Positions 17,020 through 27,141 are shown, numbered from the stretch's first letter. The stretch: 64,000 nt of DNA from an uncultured Collinsella sp. (GCA_900767675.1 CAAFZX010000004.1:1-64000); one strand, 5' to 3'. Notes: generated by a model not told the origin, from the sequence alone. Translations and numbers: made by a program.

Positions 17020-17408
17020 TATGCCTCGGTCGAGGGCTCCGCGGCCTCGGTGTCGGCCTCAGCGACGTTCTCGACCACGACGTCAGCAGCGGGCGTCACG
17101 TTGCCGCCCGAGATGGCGTCGTTGAGCTGCTCGCGAAGCTGGTCCATGCGCTCGCGGGCCAGGTCGACCTTGGCGCGCAGGTCATCGGTCTTGGCGTCGA
17201 CCATCGGACCAAAGTCGTTGACCGCGGCACGAGCCTCCTCGGCACTGTGCTCGTAGGTGTCACGCATGTTGTCCCAGGCATCGTTGGCGATATCGGCGGC
17301 CATGGCGCGGGTCTCGGCACCCGAGCGCGGGGCCAGAGCAACGCCGATGATAGCGCCGGCGGCAGCACCTAAGAGCGCACCGGAGACAAAGCTGAAAGTC
17401 TTTCCCAT
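17019..17408 (-). CDS. YtxH-domain membrane-associated protein
   Basis: A 129-residue protein with an N-terminal glycine/alanine-rich membrane segment (FVSGALLGAAAGAIIGVALAP) directly followed by RSGAETR, the usual YtxH pattern. A long amphipathic helix follows, then an acidic tail. YtxH proteins are small general-stress proteins of unknown biochemical function. The ATG at 17408 is preferred to the one at 17414 because GGAGAGG is then about 7 nt away; for the other it would be too close. The stop overlaps the start of the PRC-barrel gene. Confidence 0.75.
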   Translation of the reverse strand: MGKTFSFVSGALLGAAAGAIIGVALAPRSGAETRAMAADIANDAWDNMRDTYEHSAEEARAAVNDFGPMVDAKTDDLRAKVDLARERMDQLREQLNDAISGGNVTPAADVVVENVAEADTEAAEPSTEA

Positions 17409-17544
17409 GATCATTCCTCTCCTGCGGGCACCTCGATGCCCACCGTTTGAATGCTGTCCATTATACCCGCAGCGCAACACTTGCCGTCACGCTCATCTGC
17501 GTACGGTAAAGGCGCAGGTACATGATGGTGATAAGCGAGTGAGC

Positions 17545-18378
17545 CTACTCCTGAGGCGCAACCGGCATGGCCACCGTGGCGGCCGGGTCTTCGCCGGCGC
17601 CATCGACGAGCGGCAGGCTGCCCTCGTGCGCCGAGCCGGACGGAGCCGTTGCCGCACCGCCAAAGACGGCCGCGGGGGCCTCGTGGTTCTCGACGACCGC
17701 GCCCTCGGTATCGATTGGCATCTGCGGCTCATCGTCAAAGCTCGGGACGCCTTGGGGCTCCGCAGACTCGGGCTCAGCAGGCGCCTCGGCAACGGGCTCA
17801 GCGTCGGCCTCGGCAGGCGCCTCGCCCTCGGGCGCATCCTCGGCCACGTCCTCGCCATTCGCGGCGGCGACGGCCTCGTGCGGGTCCTTGCCCTCGGCCT
17901 CGGCGCGCATGCCCAGTACCAGGTTGCGCAGGCCCGCGACCGTACCCTCCACGTCGGGGGCCGGCTGGTCGGCGTGCAGGTACGCCCAGTCCATCATAAA
18001 GGTCGCCGATGACAGCGCGCCAATGGCCAGCGCGTCATCGGGACACGAAAGCTCAACCTCAAAGACACGCTCGTCATGCTCGCTCACGCGCGTGCGACCG
18101 CACGAGATGCTGCCGGCAAGACCGGTCTCGTTCATGAGCTCGACTGTCACGTGCTCCAGCAGGTGGCAAAGCTCGGTCTGGCCCATGCAGTCCTGGAACT
18201 CGCGACCCGAATCGCCCAGGCACAGATGCTTGGCAATCGCCGGCACCAGGTAGTACACGCGCGCCGTGGCCTCGATATCCTCCGAGGTCATGAGCGGCAT
18301 GCCGGGGTTCACCAGCACGTGCGCGCAAATCTTGTCCTCGCTGACGGTGACCTTAAGGATGTTGAACAGGCCTGCCAT
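17545..18378 (-). CDS. Conserved protein with a domain like the N-terminus of cyanophycin synthetase
   Basis: A 277-residue protein. Residues 1-160 are folded and contain CHLLEHVTVELMNETGL near residues 72-88, which resembles the HLxEHVALELQ stretch in the N-terminal domain of cyanophycin synthetases. The rest is a long Ala/Glu/Pro-rich acidic tail, probably disordered. No ATP-grasp or ligase domain is present, so cyanophycin synthesis is not implied. It starts 24 bp after the CNNM/CorC gene on the same strand and probably shares its message. The function is unknown; the domain resemblance is from memory of the motif and needs a profile search. Confidence 0.55.
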   Translation of the reverse strand: MAGLFNILKVTVSEDKICAHVLVNPGMPLMTSEDIEATARVYYLVPAIAKHLCLGDSGREFQDCMGQTELCHLLEHVTVELMNETGLAGSISCGRTRVSEHDERVFEVELSCPDDALAIGALSSATFMMDWAYLHADQPAPDVEGTVAGLRNLVLGMRAEAEGKDPHEAVAAANGEDVAEDAPEGEAPAEADAEPVAEAPAEPESAEPQGVPSFDDEPQMPIDTEGAVVENHEAPAAVFGGAATAPSGSAHEGSLPLVDGAGEDPAATVAMPVAPQE

Positions 18379-18402
18379 AACTCTCCCCTACTCGTCCTTG
18401 CC

Positions 18403-19776
18403 CTACTCGTCGCCGTCGTGCGGGTCCGCAGAGCCCGCACCCGACGCCGTCGGCTTCTCTGCCGAGGACTCGGAATCCTTCTTATCGATTTCGGCCGGAG
18501 CGATCACGCGAATGAGCGAGATGCGCTGGCCGCGCATCGACTGTACCTTGAACTTGTACCCTGCGACCTCAAACACTTCTCCGATGTCGGGCACTGAGTC
18601 GCAAAGCTCCAAAATCCAGCCGGCAATGGTTTCATAATCATCGCTTTCCTCGAGCGGCCAACCAAGCTCAATCGCGTCATCGCACGAAAAACGCCCATCG
18701 ACGAGCCACTCACGGCGCGAGAGGCGCGTGAGGTACTTGTTGTCGGGGTCGAACTCGTCCTCGATCTCGCCGACGATCTCCTCGACGATATCTTCGATGG
18801 TGATGATGCCGGCCGTGCCGCCGTACTCGTCCACGACGACCACGATCTGGTCGTGCGAGGTCTGCATCTCGGACAGCAGCGGCAGGATGTCCTTGGTATC
18901 GGGCACAAAGGTGGCGTCGCGCAAAAAGTCGGCAATGGGCTGGTCGCCCTTGCCGTCGAGCGCGGGCTGAATCAGGTCCTTGATGTGCGCGATGCCCGCG
19001 ACGTTGTCGGGGTCCTCGTGATAGACAGGGATGCGGCTGAAGCCGGTCTGGCGCATGGTGGACAGCACGTCGGCGACTGTCTCGTCGTCCTCGCACATGG
19101 TGGTGTCCACGCGCGGCACCATGACCTCGCGAGCCACAGTGTCGCCCAGGTCGAAGATCTCGTGAATCATGCGCTTTTCCTCGTCGAGCAGGTCGTCCTG
19201 CTCCGAGACCATGTACTTGATTTCTTCCTCCGAGACGTTCTGGCGGTCATCGGCGCTCTTGATGCGCAGGATGCGGGCCAGGCCGTCGGAGCAGGCACCG
19301 GTCAGCCACACGAGCGGGCGGGCGATCTTTTGGAACACGGAAAGCGGTCCCACGACCTGCTTGGATACGCCCTCGGCGTTAGCAAGGCCGATGCGCTTGG
19401 GCACGAGCTCGCCGATCACGATGGACACAAAGGCGACAGCGACGGTGATGATGACCGGCGCCAGGCCGCGCGCGATGGCGGAAAGCGGCGCGATGCCAAA
19501 GCTCATGAGCCATGTGGCGAGCGGGTCGGACAGGCTCGTCGAGGCGACGGCGGACGAGGCGAAGCCCACGAGCGTGATGGCGACCTGGATGGTGGCGAGC
19601 AGTTGGTCGGAATCGGCGGCAAGCTGAACGGCGCGCTCGGCGCGCTTATCGCCCTCCTCGGCATCGTGTTCCAACACGGCGCGCTTGGCCGTGGTGAGAG
19701 CCATCTCGGACATGGAGAAGTAGCCGTTGATAAGCGTTAAAACGAGCGTGGTAATAAGGGAGATGGTTATGTCCAT
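18403..19776 (-). CDS. CNNM/CorC-family transporter (DUF21, CBS pair, CorC_HlyC)
   Basis: A 457-residue protein with the domain order of the CNNM/CorC magnesium and cobalt transporter family. The DUF21 membrane domain (about 1-190) includes GYFSMSEMALTTAKRAVLEHDA and FVSIVIGELVPKRIGLAN. A CBS pair follows (200-330; VPRVDTTMCEDDETVADVL, VVVVDEYGGTAGIITIEDIVEEIVGEI) and then the C-terminal CorC_HlyC domain (345-430) and an acidic tail. The ATG at 19776 is chosen because the membrane domain begins there; GGAGG lies about 15 nt upstream, which is loose, so the start is less certain. Members export or sense magnesium. With the MgtE and NRAMP genes nearby, this stretch is rich in magnesium functions. 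Confidence 0.85.
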   Translation of the reverse strand: MDITISLITTLVLTLINGYFSMSEMALTTAKRAVLEHDAEEGDKRAERAVQLAADSDQLLATIQVAITLVGFASSAVASTSLSDPLATWLMSFGIAPLSAIARGLAPVIITVAVAFVSIVIGELVPKRIGLANAEGVSKQVVGPLSVFQKIARPLVWLTGACSDGLARILRIKSADDRQNVSEEEIKYMVSEQDDLLDEEKRMIHEIFDLGDTVAREVMVPRVDTTMCEDDETVADVLSTMRQTGFSRIPVYHEDPDNVAGIAHIKDLIQPALDGKGDQPIADFLRDATFVPDTKDILPLLSEMQTSHDQIVVVVDEYGGTAGIITIEDIVEEIVGEIEDEFDPDNKYLTRLSRREWLVDGRFSCDDAIELGWPLEESDDYETIAGWILELCDSVPDIGEVFEVAGYKFKVQSMRGQRISLIRVIAPAEIDKKDSESSAEKPTASGAGSADPHDGDE

Positions 19777-19887
19777 CGGGAGTTTCTCGAACCTCCAAGA
19801 TTCGGGACGTTGGGTAGTAAGCGTAGGTGACGGATAGGGCAATTGCGCCCGACGGCCGTTTGGATGCCGCGGGCATAGTCGCGATCG

Positions 19888-20571
19888 CTAGATTACGAAG
19901 AGGATCACCGCCATGAACTGGAAGATGCTGCCGGCGAGCACCCACAAGTGGAAAACACTGTGCAGATAGCGCACGTTTTTGGCGATATAGAACGGCACTC
20001 CCGCGGTATAGCACACGCCGCCGACGGCGAGCAGGGCAAGTGCCACGGGGTTGAGCAGCGACACGAGCTCGGGCAGCTTAAAGACGACAAGCCAGCCCAT
20101 CAGCAGATAGACCAGGCCGCTTACCCAGTGCGGCTGACGCTCGCGCAAAAAGCACTCGAGTGCGATGCCGATGATGGCGATGGCCCACACGGCAAAGAAC
20201 AGCGCAGGGCCGCCGTCGTTTGCGAGCGTGATGAGGCAAAACGGGGTGTAGCTGCCGGCTATGAGCAGGTAGATGCAGCTGTGGTCGATGATGCGAAACA
20301 CGCGTTTGGCGCGGGCGGGCTGAATCGCGTGATAGAGCGTGGAGGCCAAGTATTCGAGGATGATACTGACGCCATAGACAATCGCCGCGGCCATGTGGGC
20401 CGGGCCTCCGCCGCGCAGGGCAGCGAATACGATCAGGAGCACCAGGCCCGCGATGCCCAGCAGGCAGCCGACACCATGGGTGACGGAGTTCATGATCTCC
20501 TCGCCCACCGTGTAGTGTGGAACGGCCGCGGTCTTGGGTCGCGGCTTAGAACTGTCGCTCGAATCGGACAT
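19888..20571 (-). CDS. Hemolysin III / PAQR-family membrane protein
   Basis: A 227-residue membrane protein with seven hydrophobic segments. The family histidines are visible in STLYHA, IIDHSCIYLLIAGSYTPF and the C-terminal HSVFHLWVLAGSIFQF, as in the YqfA/hemolysin III branch of PAQR proteins, which are likely zinc-dependent membrane hydrolases. The ATG at 20571 is favoured because GGAGG lies about 11 nt upstream; an in-frame TTG six codons earlier overlaps that site. It is 111 bp upstream of the CNNM/CorC gene on the same strand. The natural substrate is not known. Confidence 0.85.
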   Translation of the reverse strand: MSDSSDSSKPRPKTAAVPHYTVGEEIMNSVTHGVGCLLGIAGLVLLIVFAALRGGGPAHMAAAIVYGVSIILEYLASTLYHAIQPARAKRVFRIIDHSCIYLLIAGSYTPFCLITLANDGGPALFFAVWAIAIIGIALECFLRERQPHWVSGLVYLLMGWLVVFKLPELVSLLNPVALALLAVGGVCYTAGVPFYIAKNVRYLHSVFHLWVLAGSIFQFMAVILFVI

Positions 20572-20678
20572 GCCGGTTACATCCTCCAATGTAAAGAGTT
20601 CTCAACACTATATCAAAGCGTCTGGGTACATGCGAAATTTGCACCATACGCGACCCTTTGTTTACCCATTCTTTGCCT

Positions 20679-20708
20679 GTTGACGCGTCAACGGCGAACA
20701 TCCATAAT
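20679..20708 (+). promoter_or_regulatory. Promoter with a palindrome over the -35 box
   Basis: TTGACG (20680-20685), a 17-bp spacer and CATAAT (20703-20708) form a good vegetative promoter for the hydrolase gene. The -35 box lies inside the perfect 14-bp palindrome GTTGACGCGTCAAC (20679-20692). Binding of a dimeric repressor there would block the polymerase. Confidence 0.6.
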
Positions 20709-20757
20709 GCGCTTGTTTTAAATGTTGATGTATTAACATGTTATAGGAGAATACCGC

Positions 20758-21723
20758 ATGGCTCAAAACGCACATTCCCATCGAAAGCTCAAGATAGCCG
20801 GCATCGTTGCACTGGTGGTTGTCATTGCGCTGCTCGGATTTGCCGGCAACTTTCTGTTTGACTTCGCGCTGAATCCCCGCGCGCCATACACCATGAAGAT
20901 GATGCAGGACGGCAAGGACGACAAAGAAAGTGAGCAGCCGGATGCCGAGGGAACCGAGGCGCGGGCATGGTTTAAAGAGAACCGCGAGAGCAGCAGCCTC
21001 ACCGCAGATGACGGAACCGAACTTGCCGCTTGGTATTTTGCCGCCCCAGAGAGCACGCACAATTACGTTATCTGCCTACACGGATACACCGATGAGCCCA
21101 TCGGTATGGCCCGATACGCCAAACGATTCCATGACCGCGGCATGAACGTGCTCGCGCCTGCCGCCCGCGCCCACGAGCGCTCCGGCGGCGACTATATCGG
21201 CATGGGCTGGCCCGAGCGGCTCGATGTCGTTGCATGGATCGAGCGAATCGTTCAGGCTGACCCCGAGGCGCGCATCCTGGTCTTTGGCGAGTCGATGGGT
21301 GCGGCAACCGCCATGGACGTCGCGGGGGAATCTCTGCCCGCAAACGTGAAATGCATTATCGAGGACTGTGGCTATACGAGTGTTTGGGACGAGTTTTCTT
21401 TGCAGCTCAAGGACGTGTTCGGCCTGCCCAGCTTTCCCTTGCTCGATGTGGCCAACCTGGTGTGCAACGTGCGCGCGGGCTACGACTTTCATACGGCGAG
21501 CAGCGTGGATCAACTCAAACACGCGACGGTTCCCATGCTGTTTATCCACGGCGACCAGGACACCTTTGTGCCGTACAGCATGCTCGACCAAAACTACGAC
21601 GCGTGCGCCAGCAAGGTCAAGCAAAAGCTCACCATCCATGGCGCCACCCACGCCAAGAGTGCGCAAGTTGACCCCGAGCTCTACTGGAATACGGTCGACG
21701 ACTTCCTCGACGAGTATTTTTAG
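20758..21723 (+). CDS. Membrane-anchored alpha/beta hydrolase
   Basis: A 321-residue protein with one N-terminal membrane segment (about 12-36, signal anchor) and an extracytoplasmic alpha/beta-hydrolase domain. The nucleophile elbow is GESMG near residue 180, the acid is the Asp in HGDQDTFVP, and the histidine is in GATHA near residue 300. An oxyanion HGYTDEP stretch precedes them. This layout matches the YqkD/BAAT-like family of secreted or anchored esterases. AGGAG lies 7 nt before the ATG. It stands alone, divergent from the hemolysin III gene, with its own promoter covered by a palindrome, and is closed by a strong terminator. Substrate unknown. Confidence 0.85.
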   Translation: MAQNAHSHRKLKIAGIVALVVVIALLGFAGNFLFDFALNPRAPYTMKMMQDGKDDKESEQPDAEGTEARAWFKENRESSSLTADDGTELAAWYFAAPESTHNYVICLHGYTDEPIGMARYAKRFHDRGMNVLAPAARAHERSGGDYIGMGWPERLDVVAWIERIVQADPEARILVFGESMGAATAMDVAGESLPANVKCIIEDCGYTSVWDEFSLQLKDVFGLPSFPLLDVANLVCNVRAGYDFHTASSVDQLKHATVPMLFIHGDQDTFVPYSMLDQNYDACASKVKQKLTIHGATHAKSAQVDPELYWNTVDDFLDEYF

Positions 21724-21770
21724 GCAAATAGTACGGTTTACTGGTCTATCTGACTCCCTAGCACTTCCGA

Positions 21771-21808
21771 AAAACCGCCCGCGAGCGTTGTGCTCGCGGG
21801 CGGTTTTT
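21771..21808. terminator. Bidirectional intrinsic terminator
   Basis: AACCGCCCGCGAGC and GCTCGCGGGCGGTT pair perfectly over 14 bp around a 5-nt loop. A runs precede and T runs follow, so it serves both the plus-strand hydrolase and the minus-strand DUF362 gene. Confidence 0.9.
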
Positions 21809-21855
21809 GCTCGACTTACGCCACGAATGCGCTTGTTTTGTCCAATAGCTAGGCG

Positions 21856-23061
21856 CTATTTGACCTCGATGAGCTCGTACTTGCTCGTGCCCAGGCCGAT
21901 CTTCTCGGCATGCGCGATGCACGCGCGCCAGTCGGTGTCGGGATGCGTGATGCAGAAGGGATCGCGCGCCTGCTCGCCCTCCAAATGCTCGTGGTTATGC
22001 TCCATCTTGGCCGCGCTGTCGGTAAGCTCGGTGTTAGGCAGCGGCTCGGACGCCAGGACGGCGTCGGCGCAGGCCTGGTCGATGGCGACCGGATCGAAGC
22101 TCGCGAACATGCCGATATCGTTGACGATAGGCGTGTCATTCTCGGGATGGCAATCGCAGTTGGGGCTGATGTCCATGGCGAGCGAGATGTGGAAGCTCGG
22201 GCGGCCGTCGACGATGGCCTTGGTGTACTCGGCGATCTTGTAGTTGAGTACGTCGGCCGCGGCGTCATAGTCGGGCTTGATGCAGTCCTGGTTGCACGCC
22301 GCAATGCAGCGTCCGCAGCCCACGCAGCGATCGTGGTCGATGGCAGCCACGTGAACCGTGCGGGTGCTGCCGTTGGCAAGCTCGCGCTCACGCGTACCGT
22401 CAAACGTGATGGCGCTGTGCGCGCAAATCTTCTCGCAGGCACGGCAACCTACGCAGTTGGTAGTATCGACGCTCGGCTTGCCGGCGGCATGCTGCTCCAT
22501 CTTGCCGGCACGGCTGCCGCCTCCCATGCCCAGGTTCTTCATGGCGCCGCCAAAACCGGCCTGCTCATGACCCTTAAAGTGCGTGAGGCTGATCACGATG
22601 TCGGCATCCATGAGTGCCTGACCAATCTTTGCCTCGCGCACATACTCACCACCCTCGACCGGGACGAGCGCCTCGTCGGTACCCTTGAGGCCGTCGGCGA
22701 TGATGATCTGGCAACCCGTGGCATACGGGGTAAAGCCGTTCTGGTAGGCGGTGTCGATGTGCTCGAGCGCGTTTTTGCGACTGCCGACATAGAGCGTGTT
22801 GCAGTCGGTGAGGAAGGGCTTGCCGCCCAGCTCCTTCACGACATCCGCGACGGCGCGGGCGTAGTTGGGGCGCAAAAAGCTCAGATTGCCCAGCTCGCCA
22901 AAGTGAATCTTAATGGCGACGAACTTGTTCTCAAAGTCGATCTGCTCAATACCGGCGCGGCGGATGAGGCGCTTGAGTTTGTCGAGCTGGCTCTCGCGAG
23001 CATGCGTGCGCAGGTTGGTGAAGTACACCTTTGCTGGTGCTGCGGGTGCAGTTGCGGTCAT
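21856..23061 (-). CDS. DUF362 protein with two [4Fe-4S] clusters
   Basis: A 401-residue cytoplasmic protein. Residues 10-190 are DUF362 (KVYFTNLRT, AIKIHFGELGN, ISLTHFKGHEQAGFGGAMKNLGMG). A ferredoxin-like insert has CVGCRACEKIC near residue 202 and CVGCGRCIAAC near residue 245, each CxxCxxCxxxC, for two [4Fe-4S] clusters. The rest returns to DUF362 (DISPNCDCHPENDTPIVNDIG). The family is common in anaerobes, and its reaction is not established; a role in electron transfer or cluster handling is usual. The gene stands alone. Downstream of it lies the terminator shared with the hydrolase gene. Confidence 0.85.
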   Translation of the reverse strand: MTATAPAAPAKVYFTNLRTHARESQLDKLKRLIRRAGIEQIDFENKFVAIKIHFGELGNLSFLRPNYARAVADVVKELGGKPFLTDCNTLYVGSRKNALEHIDTAYQNGFTPYATGCQIIIADGLKGTDEALVPVEGGEYVREAKIGQALMDADIVISLTHFKGHEQAGFGGAMKNLGMGGGSRAGKMEQHAAGKPSVDTTNCVGCRACEKICAHSAITFDGTRERELANGSTRTVHVAAIDHDRCVGCGRCIAACNQDCIKPDYDAAADVLNYKIAEYTKAIVDGRPSFHISLAMDISPNCDCHPENDTPIVNDIGMFASFDPVAIDQACADAVLASEPLPNTELTDSAAKMEHNHEHLEGEQARDPFCITHPDTDWRACIAHAEKIGLGTSKYELIEVK

Positions 23062-23363
23062 AGATCTATCCCCTCGGTCTATATGGCGTTACAGACATAA
23101 GAGGATGGTACCCGTTGAAGTAGGGTCGAAGTCAAGCGCAACACCGAGTCGTTAGGCACTCATTGGGTAGTCATTGGGGACAGACTTAAATGAGTGAAAC
23201 CACTCATTGGGGACAGACTTAAATGAGTGCCTCGCCACCTGGCAGCTAGGAACGTTCCCTTCCTGCCGACAGTTGAGGACAGTCCTTGCCAGCCCGGCCG
23301 GCGAGCCGGCGAATCGGCAAAGACCGTCCCCGATGACTAGTCGTTCAAGAACGTCCCCGATGA
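23062..23363. repeat. 302-bp region holding composite hairpin repeat, copy 1
   Basis: No gene is seen. From 23171 to the stop codon of the FtsX-type gene, a block of about 193 bp matches a block at 26941-27134 in the same orientation. It is a string of short hairpins. CACTCAT (23201-23207) and ATGAGTG (23223-23229) flank the loop TGGGGACAGACTTAA. A GGCAG/CTGCC hairpin lies near 23241-23266, and TAGTCGT/ATGACTA flank a loop on the opposite strand at 23338-23366. A GC-rich CCGGC palindrome lies between. Confidence 0.75.
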
Positions 23364-26030
23364 CTACTCTTGCACCTTGAGGGCCTCGGCTAGGCTGACG
23401 TGCTTGATAGAGCGCGTGTGTAGCAGCGCCACGACCAGGTAAGTTGCAAAGCCGATGCCCACGCACGCCGCCATGGACCAAGTGGGCACGTAAATCTCGA
23501 TATTGCCGTTATAGGCGAGCAACATCGAGCGGAAGATGGCCGTGAGCGAGCCAATAATGACCGGCAGGCTCAGCACGAGCGATGCCACCACGCACAGCGT
23601 GATCGAGCGGATGTACAGATGCGAGATCTCGCTATCGCGATAGCCAAAGACTTTCATGTAGCTGATCGAACGGGCGCTGTGGTCGATCACCGCTTTGGTC
23701 AGCAGGTACATAAACAGCAGGAAGATAAACACCGCGAGCCCGATCATCATTCCGATCATTTTGCTCATCATGCCGATGAACTGGTCACCCACGGCGCGCA
23801 TGTCGTCGGGCGTGGTGTCGCCGGCAAAGTAGCGCGCATCGAGGTCGAGCTCCTCATCGCTCACATAGCCGTTGAAGTAGGCGGCATCGTTGCCGAACAG
23901 CTCGTTAAAGTCGTCGATACTCATATAGATATTCATGTCCGACTTTGAACCCCAGACGCAGTCCTTACCCGCGTACTCAAGAGAATAGTGCTCGCCCTCG
24001 TACTTGTCGCTGAGCGCGACCTTCTGGCCCTCGCTCCAGCCAAACTTATCGAGCAGACCGCCGCCAAAGACGACGCGCCCATCGCCGACGTTGAGGTCTT
24101 TCCAATAGCGCGAATCAGGAGAGATGCCGTAGACAGAAATCGTCTCCTCGCCATTACCATCGCCACGGTCGTATTGCAGCTGGTAAACGGCATATTTCTC
24201 GGCCTGCGCGATTGCGCCCGCACCGTTGTCGGTCGTGTTGACCGGGTGAATGTCGTCGTTGTCGGTGTCGATCTTAGAGGCCTTTTCTATCAGATCGATG
24301 GCTTCGTCGCGGTTGCAGCCGAGGGCATCGGCAAGATCGTCAAGGCGCGCATAGAGCGCATCCTTCTTGTCCTGGACGTTTGCAAGCGCGTCCTGCGCTC
24401 CGGCCAGGCTCTCGGCAGACGGAGAGTTGGTCGCGGCATCGGCTGCCGCCTGCGCCGCATCGGCCGCGTCGTCAAGCTCGTCATCGGCATCTTGGGCGGC
24501 AGAAAGCAGCGCGCCGTCAACCGACTGCAAGCGCTCGAGTGCCGACCACTGCTCGCGCTCCTCGGCAGTGCCCTCGAGCTCCAGCGGCGCCTTGAGCGTG
24601 TACTGGTGCTCAGCGACCAGGCACGTCTCGAGGTTGTCCGCATAGTGCGTCATCGTGGGCAGAATCGCCAGGCCAAAGAGCAGTAGCAGCGAGGCAAACG
24701 CGATGCCCACGAAGAGCGTGGCGAAGTTGCCCAGATTGCGCAGGAAGATACGCAGGCGGAAGCGGGAAACAAAACCCATGCGCTCCGGCAGCCGCAGGCC
24801 GCGCTTGGTGCCCGATTTGCCGCTCGCCTCGTGACGAAGGAACTGCAACGGCGTCTTGCCCATCTTGCGAAGCAGGCCCACCAGCGTGATGAGAATGAGC
24901 GCGGCGGCGGGAACCACGGCACACTTCACGAAGATCTCCCAGCTCCAGTACACCTGGAAGGGCGGCAGGCTGTACGAGCCGTAGTAGAGACCGCGCATGG
25001 GCTCGGTAAAGAACGCAACGCCGAGCGCGGTGCCCAAAAGCGCCGCGAGCACGCCCACGATGGCGGGAAGTGCCAGGTAGTGCAGCACGATCTCGCGACG
25101 GCGATAGCCGCTGGCGAGCAGCGTGCCGATAATGGCGCTCTCCTCCTCGATGGTGGCGTCGGTGAGCACCACAAAGACAAACGCCATGATCACGATGATG
25201 ATGTCGAGCAACGTCATCCACATCATGGAGTCGCCGTCCACGTCGTCGCGCGCATAGCCAATGCCCTGGTTGGAATCGGCATCGATCAGATTGTCCACGC
25301 GCGCATCGGCATCGATCAGCGCCTCGACCATATCCTGCTCCGCATCGATGCGGTCCGCGGTGGAGAGCCCGCGGTCGGCAAAAGTGAAGGAGTAGGTGTA
25401 GGTAGGCGCGCCACCGGCATCCTCGAGCGCGGCAAAGCCGGCGTCGGTGACCTCGGCAACGCCATACGTGATGGTGTTCACCGTAAAGTCCGAATTGTCG
25501 AGGAACAACGCCTGGCTATCGGGCTGCGTCATGATGCCGCAGATGGTGTAGGTGCGGCCCTCAAGCTCGACCTTATCGCCCACGGCGAGGTCGTTGTTGG
25601 TGGCGAAGACACGGTCGATTGCCACCTCATCGTCCGCCTTGGGCTGCCTGCCTTCGCAGTAGGACGCAATGTCAACCTTGGTGCGATGCGCGTAGGTGCG
25701 CAGGGTGCGCTTGGTGCCGTCGTCGCCAGCCGCCTTTTTGATGATGGCGTCGATAGAGAAGTTCTTGTAGAGCGTAACGCCGCCGACGTCCTCAGCCGCG
25801 TCTTCGGCAGCCTTGAGCTGCTCGTCGGTGGCCTCGAAGGAGGTAGTCACGCGGCCGTCCTCAATCGTGTAGTCGTCGCGCATGTCGTCAATGAGGCAAC
25901 CGATGGAATGCGCCGCGAGCAAAAAGCCCGACGTGAGGGCGATGCTTCCGCACATAAGCAAAAAGATGCCCAGGTACTTGCCGATATTGCGGCGCAGCTC
26001 GCGCGGGAGACGTTTTGCGAGAGGTGTCAT
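23364..26030 (-). CDS. FtsX-like ABC transporter permease
   Basis: An 888-residue membrane protein. It begins with a membrane segment near residues 14-38 and then a large extracytoplasmic region (about 40-255). A first FtsX core of three hydrophobic segments follows (FVVLTDATIEEESAIIGTLLASGYRRREIVLHY). A second extracytoplasmic region, rich in Ala/Asp heptads (about 475-580) and probably coiled coil, comes next. The second FtsX core closes the protein (SISYMKVFGYRDSEISHLYIRSI). This two-core form is typical of peptide or lipoprotein exporters and resistance pumps of Gram-positive bacteria. It starts 9 bp within the end of the ATPase gene; GGTAGGCGG precedes the ATG. Its 3' end merges with composite hairpin repeat copy 1. 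Substrate unknown. Confidence 0.85.
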   Translation of the reverse strand: MTPLAKRLPRELRRNIGKYLGIFLLMCGSIALTSGFLLAAHSIGCLIDDMRDDYTIEDGRVTTSFEATDEQLKAAEDAAEDVGGVTLYKNFSIDAIIKKAAGDDGTKRTLRTYAHRTKVDIASYCEGRQPKADDEVAIDRVFATNNDLAVGDKVELEGRTYTICGIMTQPDSQALFLDNSDFTVNTITYGVAEVTDAGFAALEDAGGAPTYTYSFTFADRGLSTADRIDAEQDMVEALIDADARVDNLIDADSNQGIGYARDDVDGDSMMWMTLLDIIIVIMAFVFVVLTDATIEEESAIIGTLLASGYRRREIVLHYLALPAIVGVLAALLGTALGVAFFTEPMRGLYYGSYSLPPFQVYWSWEIFVKCAVVPAAALILITLVGLLRKMGKTPLQFLRHEASGKSGTKRGLRLPERMGFVSRFRLRIFLRNLGNFATLFVGIAFASLLLLFGLAILPTMTHYADNLETCLVAEHQYTLKAPLELEGTAEEREQWSALERLQSVDGALLSAAQDADDELDDAADAAQAAADAATNSPSAESLAGAQDALANVQDKKDALYARLDDLADALGCNRDEAIDLIEKASKIDTDNDDIHPVNTTDNGAGAIAQAEKYAVYQLQYDRGDGNGEETISVYGISPDSRYWKDLNVGDGRVVFGGGLLDKFGWSEGQKVALSDKYEGEHYSLEYAGKDCVWGSKSDMNIYMSIDDFNELFGNDAAYFNGYVSDEELDLDARYFAGDTTPDDMRAVGDQFIGMMSKMIGMMIGLAVFIFLLFMYLLTKAVIDHSARSISYMKVFGYRDSEISHLYIRSITLCVVASLVLSLPVIIGSLTAIFRSMLLAYNGNIEIYVPTWSMAACVGIGFATYLVVALLHTRSIKHVSLAEALKVQE

Positions 26031-26038
26031 GGCGCCGC

Positions 26039-26752
<714 letters not shown>

Positions 26753-26764
26753 AGTATCCCCCAT

Positions 26765-27141
26765 TGTTAGCCTGTCGCTACTTTAATAAGGTAATAGTAA
26801 ACCTTGGCGAACTATTTTTGGGCGAGAGTGGGGTTTTGTTTCGGACTAGTCATTGGGGACGTTCTTGACTGGTCATTGGGGACGTTCTTAAACGACTAGC
26901 TGTTGGGGACACTCTTTCGCCACCCGGCAGCTGGGGGTACTCATTGGGGACAGACTTAGATGACTGAAACCACTCATTGGGGACGGACTTAAATGAATGC
27001 CTCGCCACCCAGCAGCTGGGGACGTTCCTTTTCTGCCGGCAGTTGGGGACAGTCCTTGCCGGCGCGGCCGGCGAGCCGGCGAATCGGCAAAGACTGTCCC
27101 CAGCGACCAGTCGTTTAAGAACGTCCCCAATGACTAGGCGG
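26765..27141. repeat. Intergenic region holding composite hairpin repeat, copy 2
   Basis: No gene is seen. The region 26941-27134 is the second copy of the block at 23171-23363. It shows the family best. CACTCAT/ATGAATG flank TGGGGACGGACTTAA (26971-26999). GCCGGCA (27035-27041) and TGCCGGC (27057-27063) pair perfectly around GTTGGGGACAGTCCT. CAGTCGT/ATGACTA flank the reverse-strand loop at 27108-27136, 5 bp from the stop of the ABC-2 permease gene. Two more GGGGAC units lie at 26846-26905. The promoter of the FtsX-system ATPase gene lies at the left edge. Confidence 0.75.

Noticed and set aside
17545..18378. Cyanophycin synthetase
   Set aside because: Too short and lacks the ATP-grasp and Mur-ligase domains.
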